Below are positions 1 through 7,874 of a stretch of 64,000 bases of DNA, piece after piece. Under the pieces are notes generated by a model. The model had not been told where the DNA came from, did not search any database, and saw only the letters and a list, made by a program, of their open reading frames with translations. The stretch covers positions 61,551 to 125,550 of the forward strand of contig CAJKAR010000008.1 of assembly GCA_905197955.1 (NCBI GenBank), written 5' to 3'. The stretch's first letter is position 1. The number at the start of each line of letters is the position of its first letter. The translations under genes and the position numbers were made by a program. This DNA comes from an uncultured Lentisphaeria bacterium (GTDB lineage Bacteria; Verrucomicrobiota; Lentisphaeria; Victivallales; UBA1829).

Positions 1-83
1 GAAACCTCATGTCCGGCCTGCTTCAGGAGCATGGCGGCAACCGCGGAATCCACGCCTCCGCTCAACCCGACCAGAATCTTCAT
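1..83 (-). CDS. mnmA: tRNA 2-thiouridylase MnmA, N-terminal fragment
   Basis: Only the first 27 or so codons are inside the window; the gene runs off the left edge. The translation begins MKILVGLSGGVDSAVAAMLL, which carries the PP-loop ATP-pyrophosphatase signature SGGVDS found at the N terminus of MnmA. The family makes the 2-thio group of s2U34 in tRNA Lys, Glu and Gln in the cytoplasm. The start is supported by a GGAGG about 10 bases upstream. Other PP-loop enzymes (QueC, TtcA, ThiI) share the motif, but the flanking residues and its position right at the N terminus fit MnmA best. A plausible promoter lies at 115-143. Confidence 0.8.
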   Translation of the reverse strand, partial: MKILVGLSGGVDSAVAAMLLKQAGHEV

Positions 84-114
84 TTTACCATACCTCCCGT
101 CAACTGAAAGGGAG

Positions 115-143
115 AATATACACTCGCTCCAACGAAATGCAAA
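115..143 (-). promoter_or_regulatory. Sigma70-type promoter for mnmA
   Basis: On the minus strand TTTGCA and TATATT are separated by 17 bases, about 30 bases before the mnmA start. Four and five of six positions match the consensus hexamers. Prediction by eye only. Confidence 0.4.
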
Positions 144-243
144 CCGCAAGACTCATCCCTATGGAAAAACAAAGCCCCCCCTCCTCCCCTCTTTTCCCGC
201 TGATCACACCTCAAGAAAAAAAGATTTTTTTTCTCATTTTTGA

Positions 244-273
244 TTTTCAATCGTCTCCTTTCAGGCTTATAGT
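244..273 (+). promoter_or_regulatory. Possible promoter for the small CxCPAC protein gene
   Basis: TTTTCA and TATAGT lie 18 bases apart, about 70 bases upstream of the start at 345. The -35 match is poor, so this is a weak call. Confidence 0.25.
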
Positions 274-344
274 ATCTTCGAAATCAGAACAGAACCTTCC
301 GGAAACGGAAGAAACACAACCCCGTAACGACAAGGAGAACTAAC

Positions 345-692
345 ATGAATAAAAATGATCTCGTACAAACCGTGAAAGACATGATCGCAGCACAATCCTG
401 CTGCAAGGAACTCAAGGCGGCGGGAGAAAAATATCTCAAGGCGATCGGAAGTGCCGAGGAAAAAACCGCAGCCGCCGAACTGCTTCAGGAGATCCGGGAA
501 GATATCGCCACGATCGACCATGTCATCGAATTTTTTGAATCCCCCAAAGCCGTTGAAATCTTCGGTGCGGAAAAGGCAAAAGCCATTGCGGCCCATGCAC
601 ACGAGGTCAAAGCTGCCGGAGGAAAATGGTGCGACTGTCCCGCCTGCTCCGCCGGATTGAAAATCCTTGAAAACGCTTCCCTGCTCGCCTGA
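345..692 (+). CDS. Small conserved CxCPAC protein of unknown function
   Basis: A 115-residue, mostly helical and soluble protein with no signal peptide. Its C-terminal end carries the motif KWCDCPACSAG, and a Cys-Cys pair sits near residues 19-20. I recall similar short proteins in anaerobic Firmicutes that databases label as molecular chaperone Hsp90; nothing in this sequence resembles the HSP90 ATPase, so that name looks like a propagated error. The four clustered cysteines (two before, two within CxCPAC) could bind a metal or a redox centre, which is inference. The start has an AAGGAG box at good spacing. The gene is monocistronic, followed by a GC-rich hairpin at 740-767. Confidence 0.75.
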   Translation: MNKNDLVQTVKDMIAAQSCCKELKAAGEKYLKAIGSAEEKTAAAELLQEIREDIATIDHVIEFFESPKAVEIFGAEKAKAIAAHAHEVKAAGGKWCDCPACSAGLKILENASLLA

Positions 693-1016
693 TCGCCTCT
701 CCGGTCAACTGAGTACAACGTCTCGTTTCCCATTCGAAACGCCGGGCGGTCAGAAAAGCGCCCGGCGCAGGAATTCCCTTTCGTCACGATAAAGTGACAA
801 TATCATTGGAATCATCTGGAAAAGCAATGGTGCCACGTTCCCCGGGAATTGCACTCCGAGGAACAAATCCGCCTACGAACAAAAACACCCCCTCTCCCGG
901 AAACTCGAAGGCGAAAAAAGGATGTACGCAACACCCCGATCCATCTTTTCGTACCAGGAGAGAACGCTCCCGTTTTTCAACAGAAAGAAAAGTTGCAGGA
1001 CTCCGGCATTCCCGGC
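693..1016. other. Intergenic stretch without a convincing gene
   Basis: Between the plus-strand CxCPAC gene and the minus-strand SGNH hydrolase. Apart from the hairpin at 740-767 I see only short, overlapping reading frames on both strands without ribosome binding sites or recognisable protein features. Confidence 0.5.
740..767 (+). terminator. GC-rich hairpin, possible terminator
   Basis: A perfect 9-bp stem CGCCGGGCG/CGCCCGGCG with a 10-base loop lies 48 bases after the CxCPAC gene. No clear U-tract follows, so intrinsic termination is uncertain. Confidence 0.4.
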
Positions 1017-1673
1017 TCACGCATTGAAGTCAAACTCCACCGCTTTCAGGAAAGCGCGGGCAATGACGGAATGTCCCGGCGCGGCGGCAGGATGCACTCG
1101 ATCCCACGAGAAATAGGAAGAGTGACAATGCTCCAGCACTTTGTCGAAGGCAGCCTGGACATCGACGAAAATCAGCTGGTATTCTTCAGCCAGACGCCGG
1201 CAGACCTCTCCATACCGATCGATCATCGCCCGCATGGCATCCTCTCTGTTCGGCTCCATGTAGTACGGAGTCATCAGAACAATATTCGGAATCACGGGCT
1301 TGGAAAGTTCGATGATTTTCCGCAGATTCGACTCATATTCCCCGATCAGCACATGGCGCTCCTTCATATACGGAACATCAAACTGACGCCAGACATCGTT
1401 GACGCCGATCATAATGGAAAGCCAGTCGGGCTTCAAATCAAGAGTATCCGTCTGCCAGCGATTCAAAAGCGAACGCGTGTTGTCGCCGCTGTTTCCCATG
1501 TTCACGACCCGGATCATGCGCTCAGGATAAACGGCCGTCAGCAGTCCGTTGACAATATTCGGATACCCTCCGCCGAGAGGATTGTGAAGACCTTCTGATA
1601 TCGGACGTGTTCTTCCGGCATCCGTAACTGAATCCCCCTGAAAAAGCAGTTTGGAACCTGTCTGTATTTTCAT
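1017..1673 (-). CDS. SGNH/GDSL-type hydrolase (esterase or deacetylase)
   Basis: A 218-residue cytoplasmic-looking protein with the SGNH blocks in order: block I FQGDSVTDAG with the catalytic Ser15, a Gly in the VVNMGNSGDN segment (block II), GVND (block III, Asn oxyanion ligand), and DRVHP (block V, Asp191 and His194). The length is typical of a single-domain carbohydrate esterase or lipase of this family. The start was placed at the ATG preceded by AAGGAG; an in-frame extension of 37 codons upstream lacks any ribosome binding site. The gene is divergent from the LacI-pseudopilin-glycosidase operon, so removal of acyl groups from a glycan or glycan fragment is a reasonable inference. No signal peptide is seen, so the substrate would be an imported oligosaccharide. 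Confidence 0.85.
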   Translation of the reverse strand: MKIQTGSKLLFQGDSVTDAGRTRPISEGLHNPLGGGYPNIVNGLLTAVYPERMIRVVNMGNSGDNTRSLLNRWQTDTLDLKPDWLSIMIGVNDVWRQFDVPYMKERHVLIGEYESNLRKIIELSKPVIPNIVLMTPYYMEPNREDAMRAMIDRYGEVCRRLAEEYQLIFVDVQAAFDKVLEHCHSSYFSWDRVHPAAAPGHSVIARAFLKAVEFDFNA

Positions 1674-1970
1674 CAATCGCTCCTTTTCCGCAGACCGGCA
1701 GCGATCATCCATCCGCTCTTCCGGATGCACTCCCACAGTCCGCAGAGATTTTTTACTTCCTTTTTTGAACGGACAGCCGACCATCTTACATCGGCTCTCC
1801 GGATATTATTCTCATTCCCGACAAGGAATCGCAGTCTCTTGTTCCGTTTTCCTTTAATATACGCCGGAGCTGGAAAAATACAATCGCCAGCCTGTTTTAA
1901 TCCGCCAGCCGGACTTTCTGTTTTTCGCGGAAAGAAACGACTTTTCCTGCCGCCCCCTCCGTTTGCCCTC
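1674..1970. other. Divergent intergenic region upstream of SGNH gene and LacI operon
   Basis: About 300 bases with no gene I can support. The plus-strand promoter for the LacI operon starts at 1971. No equally clear minus-strand promoter for the SGNH hydrolase was found. Confidence 0.4.
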
Positions 1971-1999
1971 TTGACAAAACAGAAGAAATGTTGTATAAT
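1971..1999 (+). promoter_or_regulatory. Perfect consensus sigma70 promoter of the first glycan operon
   Basis: TTGACA at 1971-1976, a 17-base spacer and TATAAT at 1994-1999: both hexamers match consensus at every position. Transcription should start near 2006, only some 25 bases before the LacI start. A promoter this strong on a regulator operon implies tight repression, most simply by the LacI protein itself. Confidence 0.9.
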
Positions 2000-2030
2000 G
2001 AACACTAACACGATCTAGATGGAGGTTTTG

Positions 2031-3080
2031 ATGCGGGTTACGATGAAAGACATTGCAGAGCGGTGCGGGATCGGAAGATCCACGGTTTCGTTTATTTTAA
2101 ACGGAACGGCGGCAAATGTCGGTCTTTCGGAGGAGCTCTGCCGCAGGGTTCTGCAAACCGCGAAGGAGATGGGATACCGGCGCAATGAACTGGCATCCTC
2201 GGTCCGGAGCGGCAAATCCCGGGTGATCGCGTATGTCAACGGGGGACGACTTGCCGCCACCTATACCATGCGCATGATCGCAGGCATCAACGACTCGCTG
2301 AACCGGAACGGATACAGTTTACGAATGTACATTCATAACAATGAAGAACCGCTGGATCTTCTTATAGATAAAATTCTTTCGAATATGATTTCCGGTGTCA
2401 TCATCGACCGTTTCATCAAAGCCTCCGGGGAATTGATCCAGCAACTCCAGTCATGGGACATCAAAGTTGCAATGATGGATTCTTTTGATGTCTTGTATCC
2501 GGTCATTCAAGTCGGCTCCGATGATGAAGCAGGAGCGGCCGCAGCAGCAGATCAGCTGTATCGACTCGGACATAGAAGAATCGGCGTCTCCTACATGGAT
2601 GTTGGTCCGAAACTCAGAATCAGACCGGAATTCTTCCTCAAGCGTCTAGGGGAGCTCGGACTGGAGAATGGAGAATCCATCCGGCTGGGACTTTCCCGCA
2701 ACGCCTCATGGAATCCGGAGGATGCGGCAAAAGTCGCGGACTTCTGTCGACGTCCGGATCATGCAACAGCAATTTTCTGTGAAGCGGATCCAATTGCTCT
2801 CCGCTTTATCCAATATGCCTATCAGGCGGGATTTCATGTCCCCGATGACATATCCGTCATTGGCTATGCAAATCTGGATTATACCGAATATTCCAATCCA
2901 CCGCTTTCCACGTTTGCGACTTCATTCGAAGATATCGGAGAAAAAACCGCAGACCTCTTGATTGAGTCTATCAAAAATAACCGGCAAAGTACCGAAAAGG
3001 TCAAGCTCCCGGCAATCTATCTGGAACGAATGTCCACCAAACCATACAACGGAATCAAACAACAGGAGACGGAGGAATGA
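2031..3080 (+). CDS. LacI-family transcriptional regulator
   Basis: About 349 residues. The N terminus MRVTMKDIAERCGIGRSTVS is a LacI helix-turn-helix, followed by a hinge helix and a periplasmic-binding-protein-like sugar domain. The C-terminal half includes the family signature DDISVIGYANLDYTEYSNPPLSTF. I chose the ATG at 2031 because a GGAGG box lies five bases before it; the earlier ATG at 2019 overlaps that box. The gene is transcribed from the perfect promoter at 1971-1999 and its stop overlaps the next start by four bases (ATGA), so it is translationally coupled to the pseudopilin. It probably senses a sugar released by the downstream enzymes and represses this operon and perhaps the divergent SGNH gene. 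Confidence 0.92.
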   Translation: MRVTMKDIAERCGIGRSTVSFILNGTAANVGLSEELCRRVLQTAKEMGYRRNELASSVRSGKSRVIAYVNGGRLAATYTMRMIAGINDSLNRNGYSLRMYIHNNEEPLDLLIDKILSNMISGVIIDRFIKASGELIQQLQSWDIKVAMMDSFDVLYPVIQVGSDDEAGAAAAADQLYRLGHRRIGVSYMDVGPKLRIRPEFFLKRLGELGLENGESIRLGLSRNASWNPEDAAKVADFCRRPDHATAIFCEADPIALRFIQYAYQAGFHVPDDISVIGYANLDYTEYSNPPLSTFATSFEDIGEKTADLLIESIKNNRQSTEKVKLPAIYLERMSTKPYNGIKQQETEE

Positions 3081-3832
3081 GAAATTTCACATTAATAGAA
3101 CTCCTTGTCGTAATTGCAATCATTGCAATTCTGACAGGAATGCTGCTGCCTGCACTGAACTCGGCGCGAATGAAAGCTCAGCAGATTACATGCGTCGGAA
3201 ACTACAAGCAAATGGGGATCGCCACAGCAAATTATGTGGCGGATTTTGATAACTACTATATTCCGTTCAGATCAATCTCCACACTTGACGGCAACGGAAA
3301 AACCTGGGATCGGATTGGCTACTCTTATAAACACTGGATCGCCTTCTATCTGAACGGAAAAAATATGGATCAACAGGCATGGGAATGTGAAAATCCAGAT
3401 GCATATACAAAAAGATTCATGACAAAACTCTCTTTACCCAACCACCGCTGCCCGGCTTGTAACATGCATCGGAACCGCCCCTACGGCGGATGTGCTCTCA
3501 TGAACGGCACCCAAACGGATAGTGAGACTGCGAACACCTTTATCATCAACATCAATTCCTATGAGATCTTTCTTGCACGCAAGTCATCCGAACTGCAGGG
3601 CAATCCCTTTTATCTGATGGAAGGTTATAATCACGATGGTGTTTTCGGGCCTAGGAGTATGAGCCTGTCAGGAGTGACATCCTGTCTGACGACACCGGCG
3701 AAAAAAGAGGCGTACCTCCCCAGTTCACACAATGGGAAATGGAGTGTACTATTCGCGGATTTTCATGTAGAAACCCTCTCATGGGAACAGATGTATCTCA
3801 ACAAAAACAGATTTTCAATCAAACAAAAATAA
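3077..3832 (+). CDS. Pseudopilin-like protein with prepilin N-terminal motif
   Basis: 251 residues. The first residues are MRNFTLIELLVVIAIIAIL: a two-residue basic leader, then the type IV prepilin/type II pseudopilin core with Glu at +5 and a hydrophobic helix. The soluble part contains several cysteines (CENPD, RCPACNMH). The C-terminal end HNGKWSVLFADFHVETL is a variant of the H-X9-DG domain that often accompanies this leader; here the Gly of DG is Phe. The ATG overlaps the LacI stop. In Lentisphaerota and Planctomycetota such proteins occur in great numbers and are not ordinary GspG subunits, because the rest of the secretion machinery is absent nearby. Role unknown; a surface or export accessory for the following enzyme is inference. 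Confidence 0.85.
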   Translation: MRNFTLIELLVVIAIIAILTGMLLPALNSARMKAQQITCVGNYKQMGIATANYVADFDNYYIPFRSISTLDGNGKTWDRIGYSYKHWIAFYLNGKNMDQQAWECENPDAYTKRFMTKLSLPNHRCPACNMHRNRPYGGCALMNGTQTDSETANTFIININSYEIFLARKSSELQGNPFYLMEGYNHDGVFGPRSMSLSGVTSCLTTPAKKEAYLPSSHNGKWSVLFADFHVETLSWEQMYLNKNRFSIKQK

Positions 3833-3851
3833 CTTTAGAAAGGCATCTTCT

Positions 3852-6800
3852 ATGAACTCCCTGTATTGTGCGGCGCTGATCGCCATGACATTGCCGGCGT
3901 TTGCAGCCGCTCCGGACTATGTTCCGGTCTTCGCAACAAAGGCTCTGCAGAAGCAGATGCCGGAGCTGAAGGTGAACTCTTTCCTCCAGAAAGGGAAAAG
4001 TTACGATCAGCCGAGCTTGGCAGTCGGCAACAAACGGATCAGCATCCGGGAGGTCAACAGAACCTTCCGCGCCGATCGCGATCACGACCTGCGGATCTAT
4101 GTGGATGATGAAGAGATCATGAACCTCCAGTTCTGGGGATCCTATGACGGAAAAGGCAATTTCGGTTATCCCTTCAAGGATCTCCCCGATGGAAAAAAGG
4201 AACTCCGGATCGACAAAAATAAAAAAACCGTCACATGGTTCAAGGAATATCAGCTTCCCGACGGAAAACGCGCCACCTTTTTCTATCAGTTGAAACCCAT
4301 CGGAGAAAGCCGCGTCGAACTCTCCTGGGATCTCGGCATCCCCCCGGAAAAGGAAAAAGAGTTCCGCAAACAGCATTTCGGAGTCTCCTTCTGGTTCGGC
4401 TCGCAGGTCTATAAGAACGCCGGAATGAAAATCGACGGACTTCCTTATCCCGGAAAAAACAAAACCGAACTTCTCAATCCTGCGAACAAGCCGGAAACCA
4501 TCCAGAAAAAAGGAAGCCGTCTGGAACTCTATCCGGATAAACCTGCAAAAACGGTTGCTCTGGAGTTTCCCGTTTATACGCTGCTGATCCAGGAAAGCGG
4601 AAAACAGAATAAAATCACCGGCAAGGAGTCGTTCAGCCTCTTTGTCCGCACAAGTCCGACGCAGCAGACTCAGCAGAAGGAACGGAACCGGATCATCATC
4701 GACTTCGGAAAAGGCAAGGTCGATGACAAATCCGCACCGCCTCCGAACGGCGGAATCGATTTCTGGAAACGCGACGCCATGCACGTTCCCCTCTCTCCGG
4801 TCCGGAATCTCATGCCGAATCCGAGCTTCGAACAGGGACTCCGCTACTGGACCTGGCAGAACGGCGGAGCCGATAACAAAGGCGCAACAGATACTCCCCG
4901 CTACTCCGTGGATTCCGCAGAAAGCATGTTCGGGAAATCCTCTCTGCGAATTGCTCCCGTCCAGGGCGGAGCCGCCGCTATGCAGAGTTTTCCGCTCCCC
5001 ATGGAGAAAAATAAGACCTATACGCTCAGTTTCTCGGCAAAATCGGCAAAGCCGGGCGCCAGTCTCACTCTCGGATTCTTCAGCGTGACAGACGGTGGAA
5101 AATTCCCCCGCGACTACGCCTGGAAAAAAAGCTTCCCCCTGACAACCGAATGGCAGCGCTTCTCCTATACCGTCACAGCTGACGGCGCCGGAACCGCACT
5201 GGTTCTGAACGCCCGCGGTTCCGAGGTCCGAGTGGACGGTATCCAGCTGGAACAGTCGGAAAAAGCCACGGAATTCGTCGCGCCCCCCGTGGAAGGGCGT
5301 CTCTTCACATCCGATCCCGACAACACCATCGAATCCGGCACTCCGGTCAAAGCCTCCTTCGAACTCTACGGCAAGCCGGGAATCCGGGCGGAAGTTCTAT
5401 TCACGTTGACCAACTTCTATCGCGAAGTTCTCTACCAAGGCTCCTTCCGGAGCGAAACGGGAAAACGGTTCTCCCTCCCCTTCGACAAATGGAGCTCCAC
5501 AAACGGAATCTACATTCTCAAAGCGGAATACCGGGTTCCGGGCATGAAACCTTATTATGACTATTACCGCTTCACGGTAATCCGGTCGCTTGCGGGAAAA
5601 CATGCGGTCAGAACTCTTTTCAGCACCCTGATCGCAGACTTTTTCCGTGTTCCCCGGCAGGACGATGTCGGACGACTCTATCAGCGTTCCGGTTTCGGCG
5701 GCACCAGCTATCCAATCTCCTCCAAAGTCTATCCGGAAGAGTACCGGATCCAGACAAAATACGGAATCGAAGATTTCCTGATGCTCCCGCCCGCCGCCCT
5801 TCCCTTCTCGAACAAGGAGGAAAAGGAGAAACGCGAATTTCTCGGTTCTCAGCTGAAAAAGCTCACGGCGATCACGCCGGAAGCGGAAAAGAAAATCGAG
5901 GAGATCACCTATGAGGCCGTCTCGAACCAGCCACAGAGGAAATACTGGGCACCTCTGACCGAATCCGAAGGATCGCCGATCCTCCGCGCAGGTAAATTCG
6001 ATGAGTGGTTCAAGGCACAGGCGGCATTTGCCCGCGGAGCAAAACGGGCAAATCCGAATGTCAAACTCATGCCGTGCGGCGGAACCTCCGGATGGTCGCA
6101 GCTGCGCGGTCTCCGCGAAATGACCGGTTATCTGAAAGCATCGCAGGGTAAAATCAAATGGGACGCCATCGCGGTGCATCCCTACTGGGATCTCGACGGG
6201 ACAAAAGGGTTTTACGATCTCGACACCGAAATCGCCCGGCTCATCGACCTGATGAAACAGTTCGGCTACGGAAAAGAAACTCCGATTCTCCTCACCGAAG
6301 GATTCAACATTCCCAATGTGCATGTGCCGGAATGGAGTGCAAACCTGTGGAACGATCCCTATTGCGGAAACCGTCCGACTTACGACACGAGTCTCCGGGA
6401 ATTCGTTCAGGCGTCGCTCGCCGCGCGCACATTCCTGATCTGCATGAAGTACTGGCCGCAGGTTCAGCATTTCAACATCTGGGAAAGCCGTCTCTACTTC
6501 GATATGTATTTGACGCCCAAAGCATTGTGCCTTGCGGTCAACACGCTTGGACATCTGCTTGACGATCCGGAATACCTTGCCGACATCCGTCCCGCAAACG
6601 GAGTCCGCGGCTACACCTTCCGGAACCGGAAAGACTCCTCCATCGTCACGGCCCTCTGGTGTACGATCGACAAGGTCGAGGACGGCTTCGAACGCGGCCC
6701 CGTCCTGAAGATTAAATTCGACTCTCCCCTCCCGGAACTGATCGACCTCATGGGCAACCGTCGCGAACTCAAGACGGAACCGGATGGCACCTGTCTTCTC

Positions 6801-7844
6801 CAGCTCACTCCCGCGCCGTTCTTCCTGAAAGGCGGCGATCCGGTGAAAATTGCCAAAGCACTGAATCAATGTGAAGTCATCGGCAGCGATTCGAACACCG
6901 CAGTGGCATTTGCGCCCGCTCCCGACGGAAAAATGAAAGCGCTCATCCGCAACCTGACGGGACGCGAACAGAAGGGAGTCCTCGAAATCGACGGCACAAA
7001 ACGGAACTTCTCCGTTGCCCCCGCCTCGGAAAAAACGGAACTGCTGCCGATGAATGCTCCTGTACAGTTCGGCAAACTCTTCCGCTGGAACAAAGATTTC
7101 ACGGTCCGGCTCGCCAACGGTTCCGTCGCGGAAAAGCACTGGAACATGGACTACTTCTACGTTCCTTATGTCAAGGGGACTCCCGACTGGTCAAAGATTC
7201 CCGCAATTCCGATCCGAAACGTTTTCTACAACAAGAACGCAAAAATGGAACAGAAGGCGCAGGTTCTCTCCGCCGAATTCCAGACGGCATGGAACGAATC
7301 CGGCTTCTATGTGCGCGTCAAGGCAAAGGATGCCGATTTCGTTGCAGACCGGAAAAAATTCACATCTCCGAACCTCCGGAATAATCTCTATATCCTCGAC
7401 GGGGCTCTGGAAGTCTACTTTGACTGCGGAGCCAACGGACGCTCCAATGTCAGACGCGGATACGATCAGGATGACTACCGGTACGATTTCTCCTACGGCA
7501 ATCTCGAGGGGAAAACCGGCCCCGGATTCGTCAACCGTCTTCGCGCCGTCAACTGGCAGTTCGCAGGCGGGCTCGACATGCCGACAAAAGAACAGGCAAA
7601 CCGCGAGATCAAGTGCACCTTCACCCGCACCGCCGATGGATATATTTACGATATCACCTTTGAACCGAAATATATCGAACCGATCCGGCTGGAACCGGGA
7701 TTCACGGCAGGCTTCGCCCTCTTCCTCCACAATCAGGACCAAGGCGGAAAGTACTCGGCGCTCTCCATGGCGACCGAAAACGGAACGGCTTGCGACTACA
7801 ATCCGCATCTCTGGCCGCTGATGATTCTGGCAAAACAGCAATAA
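3852..7844 (+). CDS. Giant secreted multidomain glycosidase-like protein
   Basis: 1330 residues with a signal peptide (MNSLYCAALIAMTLPAFAAA, likely cleaved near residue 19). A CBM-like beta-sandwich starts around residue 318 with NLMPNPSFEQGLRYW. The central part resembles a clan GH-A (beta/alpha)8 hydrolase: HPYW near residue 776 and LTEGF with a candidate nucleophile Glu816. At the usual acid/base place the sequence is AVSNQP, with Gln693 where family members have Glu (NEP). The C-terminal ~200 residues (WNESGFYVRVKAKDADF to the end) look like a CBM9/DOMON-type sugar-binding domain. It follows the pseudopilin by 19 bases with an AAAGG box. Likely periplasmic or surface-bound glycan binding or hydrolysis. 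Specific family not assignable by eye. Confidence 0.75.
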   Translation: MNSLYCAALIAMTLPAFAAAPDYVPVFATKALQKQMPELKVNSFLQKGKSYDQPSLAVGNKRISIREVNRTFRADRDHDLRIYVDDEEIMNLQFWGSYDGKGNFGYPFKDLPDGKKELRIDKNKKTVTWFKEYQLPDGKRATFFYQLKPIGESRVELSWDLGIPPEKEKEFRKQHFGVSFWFGSQVYKNAGMKIDGLPYPGKNKTELLNPANKPETIQKKGSRLELYPDKPAKTVALEFPVYTLLIQESGKQNKITGKESFSLFVRTSPTQQTQQKERNRIIIDFGKGKVDDKSAPPPNGGIDFWKRDAMHVPLSPVRNLMPNPSFEQGLRYWTWQNGGADNKGATDTPRYSVDSAESMFGKSSLRIAPVQGGAAAMQSFPLPMEKNKTYTLSFSAKSAKPGASLTLGFFSVTDGGKFPRDYAWKKSFPLTTEWQRFSYTVTADGAGTALVLNARGSEVRVDGIQLEQSEKATEFVAPPVEGRLFTSDPDNTIESGTPVKASFELYGKPGIRAEVLFTLTNFYREVLYQGSFRSETGKRFSLPFDKWSSTNGIYILKAEYRVPGMKPYYDYYRFTVIRSLAGKHAVRTLFSTLIADFFRVPRQDDVGRLYQRSGFGGTSYPISSKVYPEEYRIQTKYGIEDFLMLPPAALPFSNKEEKEKREFLGSQLKKLTAITPEAEKKIEEITYEAVSNQPQRKYWAPLTESEGSPILRAGKFDEWFKAQAAFARGAKRANPNVKLMPCGGTSGWSQLRGLREMTGYLKASQGKIKWDAIAVHPYWDLDGTKGFYDLDTEIARLIDLMKQFGYGKETPILLTEGFNIPNVHVPEWSANLWNDPYCGNRPTYDTSLREFVQASLAARTFLICMKYWPQVQHFNIWESRLYFDMYLTPKALCLAVNTLGHLLDDPEYLADIRPANGVRGYTFRNRKDSSIVTALWCTIDKVEDGFERGPVLKIKFDSPLPELIDLMGNRRELKTEPDGTCLLQLTPAPFFLKGGDPVKIAKALNQCEVIGSDSNTAVAFAPAPDGKMKALIRNLTGREQKGVLEIDGTKRNFSVAPASEKTELLPMNAPVQFGKLFRWNKDFTVRLANGSVAEKHWNMDYFYVPYVKGTPDWSKIPAIPIRNVFYNKNAKMEQKAQVLSAEFQTAWNESGFYVRVKAKDADFVADRKKFTSPNLRNNLYILDGALEVYFDCGANGRSNVRRGYDQDDYRYDFSYGNLEGKTGPGFVNRLRAVNWQFAGGLDMPTKEQANREIKCTFTRTADGYIYDITFEPKYIEPIRLEPGFTAGFALFLHNQDQGGKYSALSMATENGTACDYNPHLWPLMILAKQQ

Positions 7845-7874
7845 ACTCCATACCCAATCATAAGGATTTTTTCA

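Noticed and set aside
849..1598. Plus-strand frame of 249 codons opposite the SGNH hydrolase
   Set aside because: The minus strand contains all SGNH blocks and a good ribosome binding site.
3077..3832. Assignment of the three pseudopilin-like proteins as GspG/PilA subunits
   Set aside because: Beyond the leader they lack the major pseudopilin fold signature, carry H-X9-DG-type ends, and no secretion or pilus genes are near.
5397..7139. Antisense frame of 580 codons inside the 1330-aa glycosidase-like gene
   Set aside because: The plus strand has signal peptide, catalytic and sugar-binding motifs; the antisense product has none.
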